A stretch of 64,000 nt of DNA from Actinocorallia sp. API 0066 (lineage in GTDB: Bacteria; Actinomycetota; Actinomycetes; Streptosporangiales; Streptosporangiaceae), in NCBI RefSeq assembly GCF_020991275.1, contig NZ_JAJLQY010000011.1:186001-250000 (forward strand), written 5' to 3'. How positions within the stretch are numbered: the first letter of the stretch is position 1; every line of letters begins with the position of its first letter. Below the pieces are notes generated by a model, which was given only the letters and a program-made list of their open reading frames with translations, searched no databases and was not told where the DNA came from. A program made the position numbers and the translations under genes. Positions 1 through 8,841 of this stretch are shown here, in pieces.

Positions 1-587
1 ACCAGGCCGACGGTCCGCGAACCCTCGCCGACGAGGTGCCGGTCGGGGGTCTGCTCGACCACCTGGTGGGTGGACCACTGGCCGCCGACGCGTGCCTTGA
101 ACGTCCGGCACAGCTTGGGGACGCGCCGCCCGACCTCGCGCTCGGCGACCTGCGGCGGCACCGCGACGAGGGTCTGGGTGATCGTCTCGCCGGTGGCCCG
201 CGCCCAGGTGCTGAGCGCGGCCGGGGCGGCGGCCAGCTCGCCCGCGTCGGCGAGCGCCCTGGTCGCGTCCGCGCACTCGGGCTTGTCGAGCTTGACCTGG
301 CTCTGCAGCTGGGTGAAGTTCCGGACGGCCTTGAGCATGCCGTAGGGGCCCGCGTCGGGCTCGCCCGCCCGGACGTAGTGGGGGATGTCCGCGAGGAGCG
401 CCTGGCGGAGCTGGTCGGCCGTGAAGGTGGTCGCGCCGGGCGGCGGGGTGTGGATCGGCGGCGGCACGTCGTCGTCGCCCGAGCCGGAACAGCCGCCGAG
501 GACCGTCCCGGCGGCGACGGCCAGGGCCAGCGCCCGGAACTGCGGCCCGCCGGACGTAAGGGGAGGGAACAGACGCAGGAGCCGCAT
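1..587 (-). CDS. Putative lipoprotein, 3' end cut by the window edge
   Basis: The - strand reads open from an ATG at 587 to the left edge (195 codons seen, no stop). The N terminus has a hydrophobic stretch ending in a lipobox (LGGC, Cys at about residue 33), followed by an acidic and proline-rich linker, so the product is probably a membrane-anchored lipoprotein facing the cell wall. The remainder is Ala/Thr/Gln-rich and I do not recognise a family. It is divergent from the next lipoprotein gene. No convincing ribosome site precedes this ATG, so the start could differ. Confidence 0.7.
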   Translation of the reverse strand, partial: MRLLRLFPPLTSGGPQFRALALAVAAGTVLGGCSGSGDDDVPPPIHTPPPGATTFTADQLRQALLADIPHYVRAGEPDAGPYGMLKAVRNFTQLQSQVKLDKPECADATRALADAGELAAAPAALSTWARATGETITQTLVAVPPQVAEREVGRRVPKLCRTFKARVGGQWSTHQVVEQTPDRHLVGEGSRTVGL

Positions 588-681
588 GGAAGCCGACGAT
601 ACTGCCCGGCCCGTCGGTGATCTTCGCGCCACCACGGGGTAGGCCGAGATCGAACTGTGCGAGTCTCGGGGGGAAATGAGC

Positions 682-1254
682 ATGGTCGGTAAGCTTCTGG
701 CGGTATCCGCCTTGACGGTCTCACTCACCGCCTGCGGCGGCGGCGGTCAGGAGACCGCGGAAAGGGCGACCGACGTCGTCGCGACCGTCACCGGGGCGGC
801 GGGTACGCCGACCGGTACGCCCGGCACGACCGCCGCAGCGGCCTGCCCGACGGCGGCGACGAAGAAGTTCGCCAAGACGCGCTTCGTCGCCGACATGGGC
901 CTCGCCTTCGGCGCGTTCAACCAGTGGATCCTGAAGCCGTACAAGGCGGGCGGCTTCAACGAGGGCGCCGAGAAGCGCAAGAGCGCGATCGCCAAGGCCG
1001 TCGCCGCAGGGGCGTTCTCGCTGAACCGGCTGAACGCCGGCCGCAAGATGATCAACGCGGACCCGACGCTGTGCAAGTCGCTGAAGGCGCCCGTCGAGGC
1101 GCTGTGGGCGACGGCCAGCGCGGCGATCGACAAGCTCAAGACCGGGGACACCTCGGGGATCACCGACGCGAGCTCCGCGCTGGAGGGCCTGCGGCAGGAC
1201 GCCGAGCAGGACGGCCTCACCATCAAGGACCGCCAGCCGCCGTCCGGGTTCTGA
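682..1254 (+). CDS. Putative lipoprotein of unknown function
   Basis: The product is about 190 aa. A signal peptide ends in the lipobox LTAC, so it is likely lipidated and anchored outside the membrane. A Gly/Thr/Pro-rich linker precedes a helical domain with two Cys residues (CPTAATKKF and PTLCKSL). I chose the ATG at 682 because a G-rich ribosome site (668-673) sits 8 nt before it; an ATG at 676 is too close to that site. No family is recognised. A terminator hairpin follows 19 nt after the stop. Confidence 0.75.
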   Translation: MVGKLLAVSALTVSLTACGGGGQETAERATDVVATVTGAAGTPTGTPGTTAAAACPTAATKKFAKTRFVADMGLAFGAFNQWILKPYKAGGFNEGAEKRKSAIAKAVAAGAFSLNRLNAGRKMINADPTLCKSLKAPVEALWATASAAIDKLKTGDTSGITDASSALEGLRQDAEQDGLTIKDRQPPSGF

Positions 1255-1272
1255 CGGGGCTGACGGTCCATG

Positions 1273-1298
1273 AGAGCGGGGGCCTCGGCTCCCGCTCT
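1273..1298. terminator. Bidirectional hairpin terminator between convergent genes
   Basis: There is a perfect 8-bp stem AGAGCGGG/CCCGCTCT with a 10-nt loop. It lies between the convergent lipoprotein gene and the acyltransferase gene, and overlaps the latter's TAG stop by 2 nt. No long U tract follows, as is common for actinomycete terminators. Confidence 0.6.
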
Positions 1299-1983
1299 AC
1301 TTGCTCTGGTGGTCGTTGTACTCGGGCACGTACTCCTGCCCGGTCAGCTTCTGGATGGCCTGGACGATCTCGTCGGCGATCTCCCTGCGGGCCCGTCCCT
1401 TGGGCACCGGGCTGCCCGCGTACCCGTCGAACTCCAGCGGCTCCCCGATCCGGACGGTGACGCGCTTGCCGATCCGGGGGAACCGGGTGCCGTAGGGCTG
1501 GAGCTCGTCGGTGCCGATGAGCCCGACCGGCAGCACTTTCGCGCCGGTCGCCAGCACGAGCCAGCCCGCGCCGGTGCGGCCCCGGTACAGCCGCCCGTCC
1601 ACCGAACGGGTGCCCTCCGGGTAGATCGCGAGCACGTTGCCGCCGTTCACGACCTCCGCGGACTGCTCCAGCGAGCCGAGCGCCGACGCGCCGTCACCGC
1701 GGGCGACCGGGACCATGCCCATGGAGGTGAAGAACCAGCGGCTGAGCCTGCCCTTGACCCCCGTGCCCTCGAAGTACTCGGCCTTCGCCAGGAAGACGAC
1801 CTTGAGGGGGAGCAGGGCCACGGGGATGACGTAGCTGTCGATGAAGGACTGATGGTTGGCTGCCACGATGAGGGGACCCGACCCGGGGATGTTCTCCTTC
1901 CCCTCCACCCTGAGGTGGAACAGGACGCGGAAAGCGGTCGGCACGACCAGTCTCATGAAGCGATAGAGCAACAGGTCTCCCAA
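1297..1983 (-). CDS. 1-acyl-sn-glycerol-3-phosphate acyltransferase (PlsC family)
   Basis: The 228-aa product is likely a membrane-associated acyltransferase transferring an acyl chain to lysophosphatidate or a related acceptor in phospholipid synthesis. The family's catalytic H-x4-D motif is present as NHQSFID (about residues 43-49), and the substrate-binding block as PEGTRS, with the usual spacing. Length is typical of single-domain PlsC paralogues. The frame opens at a TTG (1983); an ATG nine codons in is an alternative start. Actinomycetes carry several paralogues, so acceptor specificity cannot be read here. Confidence 0.88.
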   Translation of the reverse strand: MGDLLLYRFMRLVVPTAFRVLFHLRVEGKENIPGSGPLIVAANHQSFIDSYVIPVALLPLKVVFLAKAEYFEGTGVKGRLSRWFFTSMGMVPVARGDGASALGSLEQSAEVVNGGNVLAIYPEGTRSVDGRLYRGRTGAGWLVLATGAKVLPVGLIGTDELQPYGTRFPRIGKRVTVRIGEPLEFDGYAGSPVPKGRARREIADEIVQAIQKLTGQEYVPEYNDHQSK

Positions 1984-2229
1984 GGCTCCCGATGACCCGA
2001 TTTTTGTGGGGTCACCCTATCGGTGTTCCGTTACCCGGCGGTGACCGACCTGCTACCAGCTGGTAATAGTTATCACCGACCACCGGTCCGTGCCCAGAGA
2101 TTTTGTCATGATCGGTTAAGGATCTTCGGGCCGGGGTGGGCTTCGCTGGAATGTCGTTCGGATCCGCTCGTGTTACCCCGATGTAACACGCGGGTATTAA
2201 CTACAGACATCCCGTACAGGGGAGGACCG

Positions 2230-3918
2230 ATGGCCATTACCGACCGGTTGAGCGTCCCCGAGCGGCTGCGCCAGTTCCCCCAACTGCCGCAGCTTCCCCA
2301 TCTCCCGCACCTTCCCTCCCTACCCGGATGGCCCGCCCTACCGTCGGCCACCTACCGGGTCAGCCACGTGAAGGACATCCCCGTGACGATGCCCGACGGC
2401 ACCGTCCTCCTCGCTGACAGGTACGTCCCCCTGGGCGTGAAGAAGCCGCCGACGATCCTTGTCCGCACCCCCTACGGGCGGCGGGGCGTCACCGGGGCCA
2501 TCAACGGCTATCCGTTCGCGTTCTTCGGTTACCAGATCCTCGTGCAGAGCGTGCGCGGCACGTTCGGCTCCGGCGGGTCGTTCGACCCGCTCAACGAGCA
2601 GATCGACGGACTGGCGACGGTGGAATGGCTGAAGCGGCAGCCCTGGTTCCACGGCACGTTCGCCACCTACGGGCCCAGCTACCTCGGACACACCCAGTGG
2701 GCGATAGCGGGCGGCGCCGGAACCGAGCACAAGGCGATGTCGCTCGCCGTCACCGCCTCACAGTTCCGCGACGCGATCTACATCGGCGGCTCCTTCGCCC
2801 TGGAGTCCACCCTCGGGTGGGTGTCGGTGACGTCGCGGATCGAGCACCCCCTGGACCTCTTCCGGATGCGCCGCCGCACCGCGCGGGCCGTCCGGGCAGG
2901 GCTGCCGCTGGAGGAGCTCGACGCGTTCACCACCGGCGGCAGCGTCCCGTTCTTCCAGCAGCTGCTCACCGGGCACGGCGTCCCCGAGGACCCGTTCTGG
3001 GACGGCCGCGTGCACAGCGCCGCGTGCGACGGCGAACTCCCGCCCGCGTCGATGGTCGGCGGCTGGTACGACGTGTTCCTCCCCTGGATGCTGAAGGACT
3101 ACATCGCGATGCGCGGCGCCGGGCACCGGCCGCAGCTCACCATCGGGCCGTGGTGGCACGCCGACCCGAGGCACGGCATCGCGGCGCTGCGCGAGTCGCT
3201 CGCCTGGTTCCGCGCGCACCTCAAGGACGACCCGTCGGGGCTGCGCGAGAACCCGGTGCGGCTGCTCGTCACCGGGGCGGGCGAGTGGCGCGAGTTCGCC
3301 GACTGGCCCATCCCCGGCGCGGAGACGCAGCGCTGGCACCTGCAGGCCGGGCACGGGTTCGGCCCGGACGGGCCCCGCACCTCCAAGCCGGACAAATACC
3401 GATACGACCCGAACGACCCGACACCCGCGTTCGGCGGCCCGACCCTGCTCGGCATCGGCCGTCCCGTCGACCAGCGGCCCGCCGAACGCCGCCCCGACGT
3501 GCTCGTCTTCACGTCACCGGAGCTGGAAGGCGACCTCGACGTCATCGGGCCCGTCACCGCCGAGCTGTACGTGCGGTCCACCCGGGTGCACACCGACTTC
3601 GTCGTCCGGCTGTGCGACGTCGCGCCGGACGGGTCGTCGAAGAACATCTGCGAGGGCGGGCTGCGGCTCAGCCCGGAGAACGCGCCGCCCGACGGCGACG
3701 GGGTGCGCCGGGTCGACCTCGACATGTGGCCGATCGGGCACCGGTTCAAGAAGGGTCACCGGCTGCGCGTCCACGTGGCCAGCGGCGCCTACCCGAAGAT
3801 CGCGTCGAACCCCGGCACGGGCGAACCGCTCGGGTCGGCCCGGAAGATGGTCGCCGCCGACCAGGAGGTGTTCCACGACCCGGACCGTCCGTCGGCCCTC
3901 CTCCTTCCGGTGATGTGA
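2230..3918 (+). CDS. CocE/NonD-family alpha/beta hydrolase (X-Pro dipeptidyl-peptidase-like)
   Basis: The product is 562 aa from the ATG at 2230, which has a strong GGGGAGGA ribosome site; the frame is open for 69 codons upstream. It has the S15/CocE layout: a catalytic Ser in GPSYLGHTQW, Asp in GGWYDVF and His in PWWHADP, followed by the C-terminal jelly-roll domain (DLDVIGPVTAELYVRS onward). Such enzymes cleave acyl or ester bonds; the substrate is not predictable. A run of LP dipeptides near residues 15-37 (QLPQLPHLPHLPSLP) is an unusual N-terminal feature. No signal peptide is seen, so it is probably cytoplasmic. Confidence 0.88.
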   Translation: MAITDRLSVPERLRQFPQLPQLPHLPHLPSLPGWPALPSATYRVSHVKDIPVTMPDGTVLLADRYVPLGVKKPPTILVRTPYGRRGVTGAINGYPFAFFGYQILVQSVRGTFGSGGSFDPLNEQIDGLATVEWLKRQPWFHGTFATYGPSYLGHTQWAIAGGAGTEHKAMSLAVTASQFRDAIYIGGSFALESTLGWVSVTSRIEHPLDLFRMRRRTARAVRAGLPLEELDAFTTGGSVPFFQQLLTGHGVPEDPFWDGRVHSAACDGELPPASMVGGWYDVFLPWMLKDYIAMRGAGHRPQLTIGPWWHADPRHGIAALRESLAWFRAHLKDDPSGLRENPVRLLVTGAGEWREFADWPIPGAETQRWHLQAGHGFGPDGPRTSKPDKYRYDPNDPTPAFGGPTLLGIGRPVDQRPAERRPDVLVFTSPELEGDLDVIGPVTAELYVRSTRVHTDFVVRLCDVAPDGSSKNICEGGLRLSPENAPPDGDGVRRVDLDMWPIGHRFKKGHRLRVHVASGAYPKIASNPGTGEPLGSARKMVAADQEVFHDPDRPSALLLPVM

Positions 3919-3973
3919 AAGTTCATCGTCTGGAGTGACGACCCGGCGGGGCCGGACATGTCACGATCGACCG

Positions 3974-4348
3974 GTGAAAATCCTGATCAACGTCGTCATC
4001 ACGGCTCTGGCCCTGGCCGCCGCGACCTGGTTCCTCGACGGCATCACCGTCACCGGATCCGACACTCAGGACAAGGCGCTCACCCTCGTCCTGGTCGCCC
4101 TCATCTTCGGCGTCGTCAACGCCGTCCTCAAACCCATCATCAAAACCCTCGGCTGCGCCTTCTACGTCCTCACCCTCGGCCTCTTCGGCCTGGTCGTGAA
4201 CGCCGCCCTCCTCCTCCTCACCTCCTGGATAGCCGAACAAGTCGACCTGGGCTTCCACGTAGCCGACTTCTGGCCCACCGCCATCTTCGGCGGCATCATC
4301 GTCGCCATCGTCTCCTGGGCCCTCAGCCTCGTCCTCGACAACGACTGA
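3974..4348 (+). CDS. Small four-helix membrane protein (phage-holin-IV/YvlD-like)
   Basis: The product is 124 aa, starting at GTG 3974. It is almost entirely hydrophobic, with about four membrane segments, and contains the family signature NAVLKPIIKTLGC followed by LTLGLFGLVVNAALLLL. Proteins of this group (PF04020-like) are widespread in actinobacteria as small integral membrane proteins; the holin label is by similarity only. It is convergent with the amidase gene, with only 3 nt between the stops. Confidence 0.8.
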   Translation: MKILINVVITALALAAATWFLDGITVTGSDTQDKALTLVLVALIFGVVNAVLKPIIKTLGCAFYVLTLGLFGLVVNAALLLLTSWIAEQVDLGFHVADFWPTAIFGGIIVAIVSWALSLVLDND

Positions 4349-4351
4349 TCC

Positions 4352-5320
4352 CTAGCGGGCCACGTGCAGCCGCGCCGACGTCAGCGTCACGGACTCGGAG
4401 CCGTGGTTGATGAGGTCGGCGCGGTAGCCGTGGTCCTTGCCGAGCCAGACGAGGCCGGAGACGGTGTGTTCGACCTTGGTGCCGTGGCCGATCTTGTCCT
4501 CGCCGAAGTGGTCCTTGCGGCGGGTGCTGCCGGTGGGCTCGTATTCGCCGATGACTAGTTTGAGGCGTTCGCCTTTTTTGTGGCCGGTGACTATGGCGGA
4601 GAGCGTCACCAGGTGCCAGTCGGGGGTCTTCGGCCGCCAGGACGGGGAGTTGGCGGCGTGCTGGCCGGACGGGTCGGCGTTCTCGACGGCCCACGGCACC
4701 GAGACGCGGGTGCCGGGCGGGATGGTGAGGGTGCCGCGGGTCGCGAGGTCCAGGACGAGGCTGAGCGGCTTTGAGACGGGCTTGGGGGGCGCGGGCGGCG
4801 GCTTGGGGGCCGAGGTCTTGGGGCGGGGCGCTCCGGCCTTCACCCAGGCGTACAGCCGCTCGCCGGGGCAGCTCGTGGCGTAGCCGTCGCGGTGGCCCTT
4901 GATCTCGGTGCCCGCGCGGCCGTTCGCGCGGACGTGCTCGATGGCGTCGCGGATGCCGTGCAGCATCTCGTCGTTCGGCACGACGAGCCCGCTGTCGCCG
5001 ACCATGCCGAGCACCGCGTAGTGCCCGCTGTTCAGGCCGGGGCCGTTGGCGGCGGGCAGCTTGTGCAGGCCGCGCCCCTCGAAGACGAACCGGTGCGGAC
5101 AGCACAGGAACGAGTAGCCGATGTCCGCCCAGCCGTTGCCGTCCATGTGGCCGTTCTGGATCTGCCGGACCAGCGCGTAGCACCTGTCGTGGTCGTCGGC
5201 GGTGCGCGGGTCCACCCGGCTGCCCGTGTAGTGCACCTTCACGCCCCGCGCCGACGCGAGGTGGGACGACGCCGAGCGCGGGCTCCGCGCCTTCCACTGC
5301 TTGCGGGTGATGAGCTTCAC
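4352..5320 (-). CDS. N-acetylmuramoyl-L-alanine amidase / PGRP-type protein
   Basis: The 322-aa product has an N-terminal amidase_2/PGRP fold: zinc ligands His30 (VHYTGS), His in IKGHRDGYATSCPG and Cys eight residues later match the family. This fold cleaves the bond between muramic acid and L-Ala in peptidoglycan. A proline-rich linker (about 170-185) leads to a C-terminal beta domain (about 190-322) I do not recognise, probably for binding or anchoring. I see no signal peptide, which is odd for a wall enzyme; export by another route or lysis-dependent release is possible. It starts at GTG 5320 behind CGGAG. Confidence 0.82.
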   Translation of the reverse strand: MKLITRKQWKARSPRSASSHLASARGVKVHYTGSRVDPRTADDHDRCYALVRQIQNGHMDGNGWADIGYSFLCCPHRFVFEGRGLHKLPAANGPGLNSGHYAVLGMVGDSGLVVPNDEMLHGIRDAIEHVRANGRAGTEIKGHRDGYATSCPGERLYAWVKAGAPRPKTSAPKPPPAPPKPVSKPLSLVLDLATRGTLTIPPGTRVSVPWAVENADPSGQHAANSPSWRPKTPDWHLVTLSAIVTGHKKGERLKLVIGEYEPTGSTRRKDHFGEDKIGHGTKVEHTVSGLVWLGKDHGYRADLINHGSESVTLTSARLHVAR

Positions 5321-5389
5321 GGGACACTCCGGGGGGAGGAGGGGACGGCTCGAAGCCGACCCTAACCCCGAAGCATCCGGCTATGGGGG

Positions 5390-6145
5390 TTAAACCGCTG
5401 TGTCGTTGGCTTTGTCGTCCGAGAGCAGCAGGCCCAGCTTGTCGCCGAGTTCGCCGTGCACCCGCCGCTCCATGCCGCGCGCGACGAACGGGTTCACCAC
5501 CATCTGCACCAGCGGCCGCATCCTGCGGATGACCTCGGCGACCCGGACGGCGTCCTTGCCCATGAGGTCGGCGTCCTTGAGCACGTGCTCGTCCACGAGG
5601 TCGACGAACCGGTTGGCGATGACCTCGCAGTCGCGCCGGATCTCGTCGGCGATGTCCAGCACCGCCTCCAGCGGGATGCCGCTCGCGACGAGTTCGGCGC
5701 CGACGTGCAGGAGGCGCGGGCTCGGGACGCGGAAGCGGTCGCCGTCCGGCTCCACAAAGCCGAGTTCGATGGCCCGCCTGACCCTGTCCTCGATCACGTC
5801 GGGGTCGCTTTCGCGGCCGAAGGCTTCGAGCAGCTCGTCGAAGGTCGCCCAGCCGGGGATCTCGTCCGTCCACGGGTCGGTGAGCACCTGCTCCAGGCCG
5901 AGCACTTCGCCTACGTCGCGCCCGGCCTCCCAGGCTCCTATGAGGTCGCTGATGTTGTTCAGCGTGTAGCCGCGCTCCAGCATCTGCCCGATGAGGCGTA
6001 GCCGGGCGAGGTGAGCATCGTCATAGAGGCCGACGCGGCCCTTGAGCCGAGGGGACGGGAGCAGGCCGCGGTCCTGGTAGGAGCGGATGTTGCGGACCGT
6101 GGTGCCGGCCCGCTGGGCCAGCTCGTCTATCCGGTACTCGGCCAC
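5390..6145 (-). CDS. MerR-family transcriptional regulator
   Basis: The 251-aa product has an N-terminal MerR winged helix: YRIDELAQRAGTTVRNIRSYQ and the wing RVGLYDDAHLARLRLI, then the helix ERGYTLNNISDLIGAWE. The long C-terminal effector region (about 80-251) is Cys-free, so metal sensing of the MerR/SoxR kind is unlikely. It is divergent from the adenylate cyclase gene across about 94 bp, so it may control both directions. Length is close to the TetR-like 'MerR with DUF' actinomycete subfamily. Confidence 0.88.
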   Translation of the reverse strand: MAEYRIDELAQRAGTTVRNIRSYQDRGLLPSPRLKGRVGLYDDAHLARLRLIGQMLERGYTLNNISDLIGAWEAGRDVGEVLGLEQVLTDPWTDEIPGWATFDELLEAFGRESDPDVIEDRVRRAIELGFVEPDGDRFRVPSPRLLHVGAELVASGIPLEAVLDIADEIRRDCEVIANRFVDLVDEHVLKDADLMGKDAVRVAEVIRRMRPLVQMVVNPFVARGMERRVHGELGDKLGLLLSDDKANDTAV

Positions 6146-6239
6146 GAGTTCCCCCTCCCGGCTTGACCCTCGTCGGCGATCGTACGAATCTTACGCCTGA
6201 GGCAATGAGACATTGTTCGATGTAATGGTTGGAGTCGCC

Positions 6240-7247
6240 ATGACGGACGCGCGTGAGGTCGAGGAACTCCTGCTGGGCGAGCCGCTCACGCACACGATGG
6301 CCGACATGGAGGAGCTCTCCGGGCTCTCCGCCGAGCTCAGCCTACGGATCTGGTCGGCGCTCGGCTTCTCCACCCCCGCCCCGGACGAGATCGCCTTCAC
6401 CCAGGACGACGTCCAGGCGCTCGCCGATATCAAGGACCTCCTCGGCCACCCTTACGTGGACGAGGAGATGGTCCTCCAGCTTGCGCGCGGCGTAGGCCAG
6501 ACCATGAGCCGGATGGCCAACCGGCTCAGCGAGCTCTGGCTGGAGCGGCTCGCCGAGCTGTTCGTCAAGCCCGGCGCCGTCGTCGAGGAGGACGACGTCG
6601 TGGCTGCCCTCACCGCGAGCGCGGAGCTCAGGCCGAAGTTCGAAAGGCTGCTGCTGCGAGGCTGGCGACGTCAGCTCGCCGCCGCAGGGGTCCGGGCGTA
6701 TGGCGCGGTGTCGGAGGCGACGGCCGACCCTGGCGCGGGCACCGCGCTGCTCGCCGTCGGGTTCGCCGACATCGTCTCCTTCACCCGGCTGAGCAGGCGG
6801 CTCGGCCCCGCCGGGCTCGCCGACCTCGTCGACAGGTTCGAGACGGCCACCGCGACGATCACCGCCGAGGAGGGCGGCCGGGTGATCAAGACGCTCGGCG
6901 ACGAGGTCCTGTTCACCGCGCCGACCCCGGCCGCCGCCGCCGAGATCGGCCTGCGCATCTCCGACTGGTCGGCGGACGACGACTTCCCCGACGTGCGCGT
7001 CGGCCTCGCGTACGGCGAGGTCATCCTCCGGCTCGGCGACGTGTTCGGCACGCCCGTCAACCTGGCGGCCCGGCTGACGTCGGCGGCCAGGCCGGGCACC
7101 GTCCTGGCCGCGCCGGAACTCGCGGACGAGCTCGAAGGGTACGCGCGCAGGCGGCTCTCCGCCCGACAGCTCCAGGGCATCGGAAGGGTGCGGCCCTACC
7201 TACTGCGCCGTCAGAGCAACGAAAGGCCCCAGCTCACCTCGACCTGA
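6240..7247 (+). CDS. Class III adenylate cyclase with N-terminal regulatory region
   Basis: The product is 335 aa from ATG 6240, chosen because GGAG lies 6-7 nt before it; two ATGs upstream (6213 is the first in-frame start) lack a site. It should convert ATP to cAMP. The C-terminal cyclase domain (about 160-330) has both metal Asp residues (FADIVSFT, Asp177; TLGDE, Asp221), the adenine-specifying Lys217, and the transition-state pair Asn274/Arg278 in PVNLAARL. The N-terminal half is helical with no membrane segment, so the enzyme looks cytosolic. Its 3' end overlaps the convergent sigma gene by 37 nt. Confidence 0.88.
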   Translation: MTDAREVEELLLGEPLTHTMADMEELSGLSAELSLRIWSALGFSTPAPDEIAFTQDDVQALADIKDLLGHPYVDEEMVLQLARGVGQTMSRMANRLSELWLERLAELFVKPGAVVEEDDVVAALTASAELRPKFERLLLRGWRRQLAAAGVRAYGAVSEATADPGAGTALLAVGFADIVSFTRLSRRLGPAGLADLVDRFETATATITAEEGGRVIKTLGDEVLFTAPTPAAAAEIGLRISDWSADDDFPDVRVGLAYGEVILRLGDVFGTPVNLAARLTSAARPGTVLAAPELADELEGYARRRLSARQLQGIGRVRPYLLRRQSNERPQLTST

Positions 7248-8734
7248 TACTCGCTGCCGTCCGCCTCGTTGACGATCGAGACGACCGTCTTGCCCGGAAG
7301 CCGGATGAGTGAAGGCGGAAGCCGCACTTCGAGCTCGTAAGGCTGGTCGGGTGTTACGACGCCGCTGTCCTCGCCCAGGCGGATCGCTCCATTGTCGGCT
7401 TCGGCCGTCCAGGTGACCGGCCCGTTCTCGGCCTGCAACGGGATCCGCGAGGTACGTCCCGCGCCTATCGCCACCTCGGTGTCGAGCACGCTCAGCCGGG
7501 CCAGCGCGGGCGGCGGCTGCGGCGCCTCCGGGACGACCTGGGCGGGCGGAGGCGGCGGCGCGTTCGGCGTGTCCGGCGACGTCGGCGGCGCGGGGCTCGC
7601 GGTGGGCTCCGTCGCCGCGTTCGGCGTGTCCGTCGGCAGCGGGACGTCGGGCTCGCCGCCGTTCACCGCGTGGCCGGTGTCGGCGGGCGACGGCTCCGGT
7701 GTTGTCGTCGGCTCGGCGGAGCTGCCGCCGACGTCCGGCAGCGCCACCGGCCGCTCCGGCGGCGCCGGGTGAGCGGGCGACCTGATCGGCTGCTCGATCG
7801 GCGGCCACCCCAGCGGCGGCCTGCCGAGCTGCGGGCCGAGCAGCAGGCTCGCGGCGATCGCGGACGCCAGCGTCGCCGCCATGCCGCTGCCCGCGATGAG
7901 CCAGCGGCGGCCGAGCCCGGACGGGGTGTCGGGCTGGCGCGGGAAGCCCTCGACCGTCAGGTGGCCGCCCTTGCCGACGATGTCCGCCCGGTACCCGGCC
8001 AGCTCGGGGTCCGTCGCGGTGTGCAGCACCCGGCGGCGCAGGCTGTCCGGCGGGCGCGGCGGCTCGGGCAGGGACAGCAGCACCGCGAGGCCCGCCTCGG
8101 CCCGTCTCCGGCATGCCGGACATCGTGCGCTGTGCCCGTCGTCGCGCGGGGCGCGGTTCTGCGCCCGCACCAGCACCGGGAGGTGCCCCGCGCACCTCTC
8201 CTGGACGACCTTCAGCTGGGCGATCACCGCGGCCTCCGCCCGGCGGCGCGCGCGGGCGGCCCGTGCCGTCGCGCGGTGGACGGGCTCGCCCAGCACCGCC
8301 GCCAGCTCCGCGCCCGCGAAGCCGTGTCTGCCGGTCAGCAGCACGAGTTCCTGGTCGCTGAAGGAGATCCGGTCCAGCGCGCCCTGGAGCACCTCCAGGG
8401 CCTCGCCTGGCGCGCCCTCACGCGTGTCCTGCGGGGCCCAGGCGAGCTCGCGCACCCTGGTCCGCAGCAGCGCCCTGCGCCGCACGCCCGCGTACAGCCA
8501 GGCCCGCAACCTCGCGGGGTTGCGCATCCTGGCGGCCCGGCGCAGCGCGTCGACGAACGCGTCGTGCACGATGTCCTCGGCCGCGCGCATGTCGCCCGCG
8601 AGCGCGAACGCGTAGTCGTACACCTGCCCCTCGTAGGCCGCGAGCGCCTTCTCCAGCGCCCGCACATCCTCCTCGTGGAGCCCGCGGACCACCCCCCGGT
8701 CACCCTCGGACCCCAGCCCCGCCCATCTGCCCAT
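7211..8734 (-). CDS. ECF sigma factor fused to an anti-sigma-like zinc motif, membrane helix and exported domain
   Basis: The 507-aa product has an N-terminal ECF sigma: region 2 around residues 30-95 (AEDIVHDAFVDALRR) and region 4 at about 115-175 (LDRISFSDQELVLLTGRHGF). It then has H-x3-C-x2-C (His201, Cys205, Cys208), the signature of zinc anti-sigma domains, one membrane helix (about 278-300), a Pro/Thr/Ala-rich spacer (300-420), and a C-terminal beta domain (about 425-507) predicted outside the cell. In most species these parts are separate sigma and anti-sigma proteins. The exact start is uncertain; several GTG codons lie near the N terminus. Confidence 0.8.
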   Translation of the reverse strand: MGRWAGLGSEGDRGVVRGLHEEDVRALEKALAAYEGQVYDYAFALAGDMRAAEDIVHDAFVDALRRAARMRNPARLRAWLYAGVRRRALLRTRVRELAWAPQDTREGAPGEALEVLQGALDRISFSDQELVLLTGRHGFAGAELAAVLGEPVHRATARAARARRRAEAAVIAQLKVVQERCAGHLPVLVRAQNRAPRDDGHSARCPACRRRAEAGLAVLLSLPEPPRPPDSLRRRVLHTATDPELAGYRADIVGKGGHLTVEGFPRQPDTPSGLGRRWLIAGSGMAATLASAIAASLLLGPQLGRPPLGWPPIEQPIRSPAHPAPPERPVALPDVGGSSAEPTTTPEPSPADTGHAVNGGEPDVPLPTDTPNAATEPTASPAPPTSPDTPNAPPPPPAQVVPEAPQPPPALARLSVLDTEVAIGAGRTSRIPLQAENGPVTWTAEADNGAIRLGEDSGVVTPDQPYELEVRLPPSLIRLPGKTVVSIVNEADGSEYQVEVSWGLSLL

Positions 8735-8841
8735 GCGCTGTCACCTCACCCGGCAACCTCCTGAATACACCCGCCCCCAACCCCCCCGCCCCCAGATCCC
8801 CCAAATCGTTTCCCACCCCCACCCATACCCCCTGAACCTGG

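Noticed and set aside
36-620. A + strand gene at the left edge
   Set aside because: The opposite strand encodes a lipoprotein with a signal peptide and lipobox; the + strand frame is its shadow.
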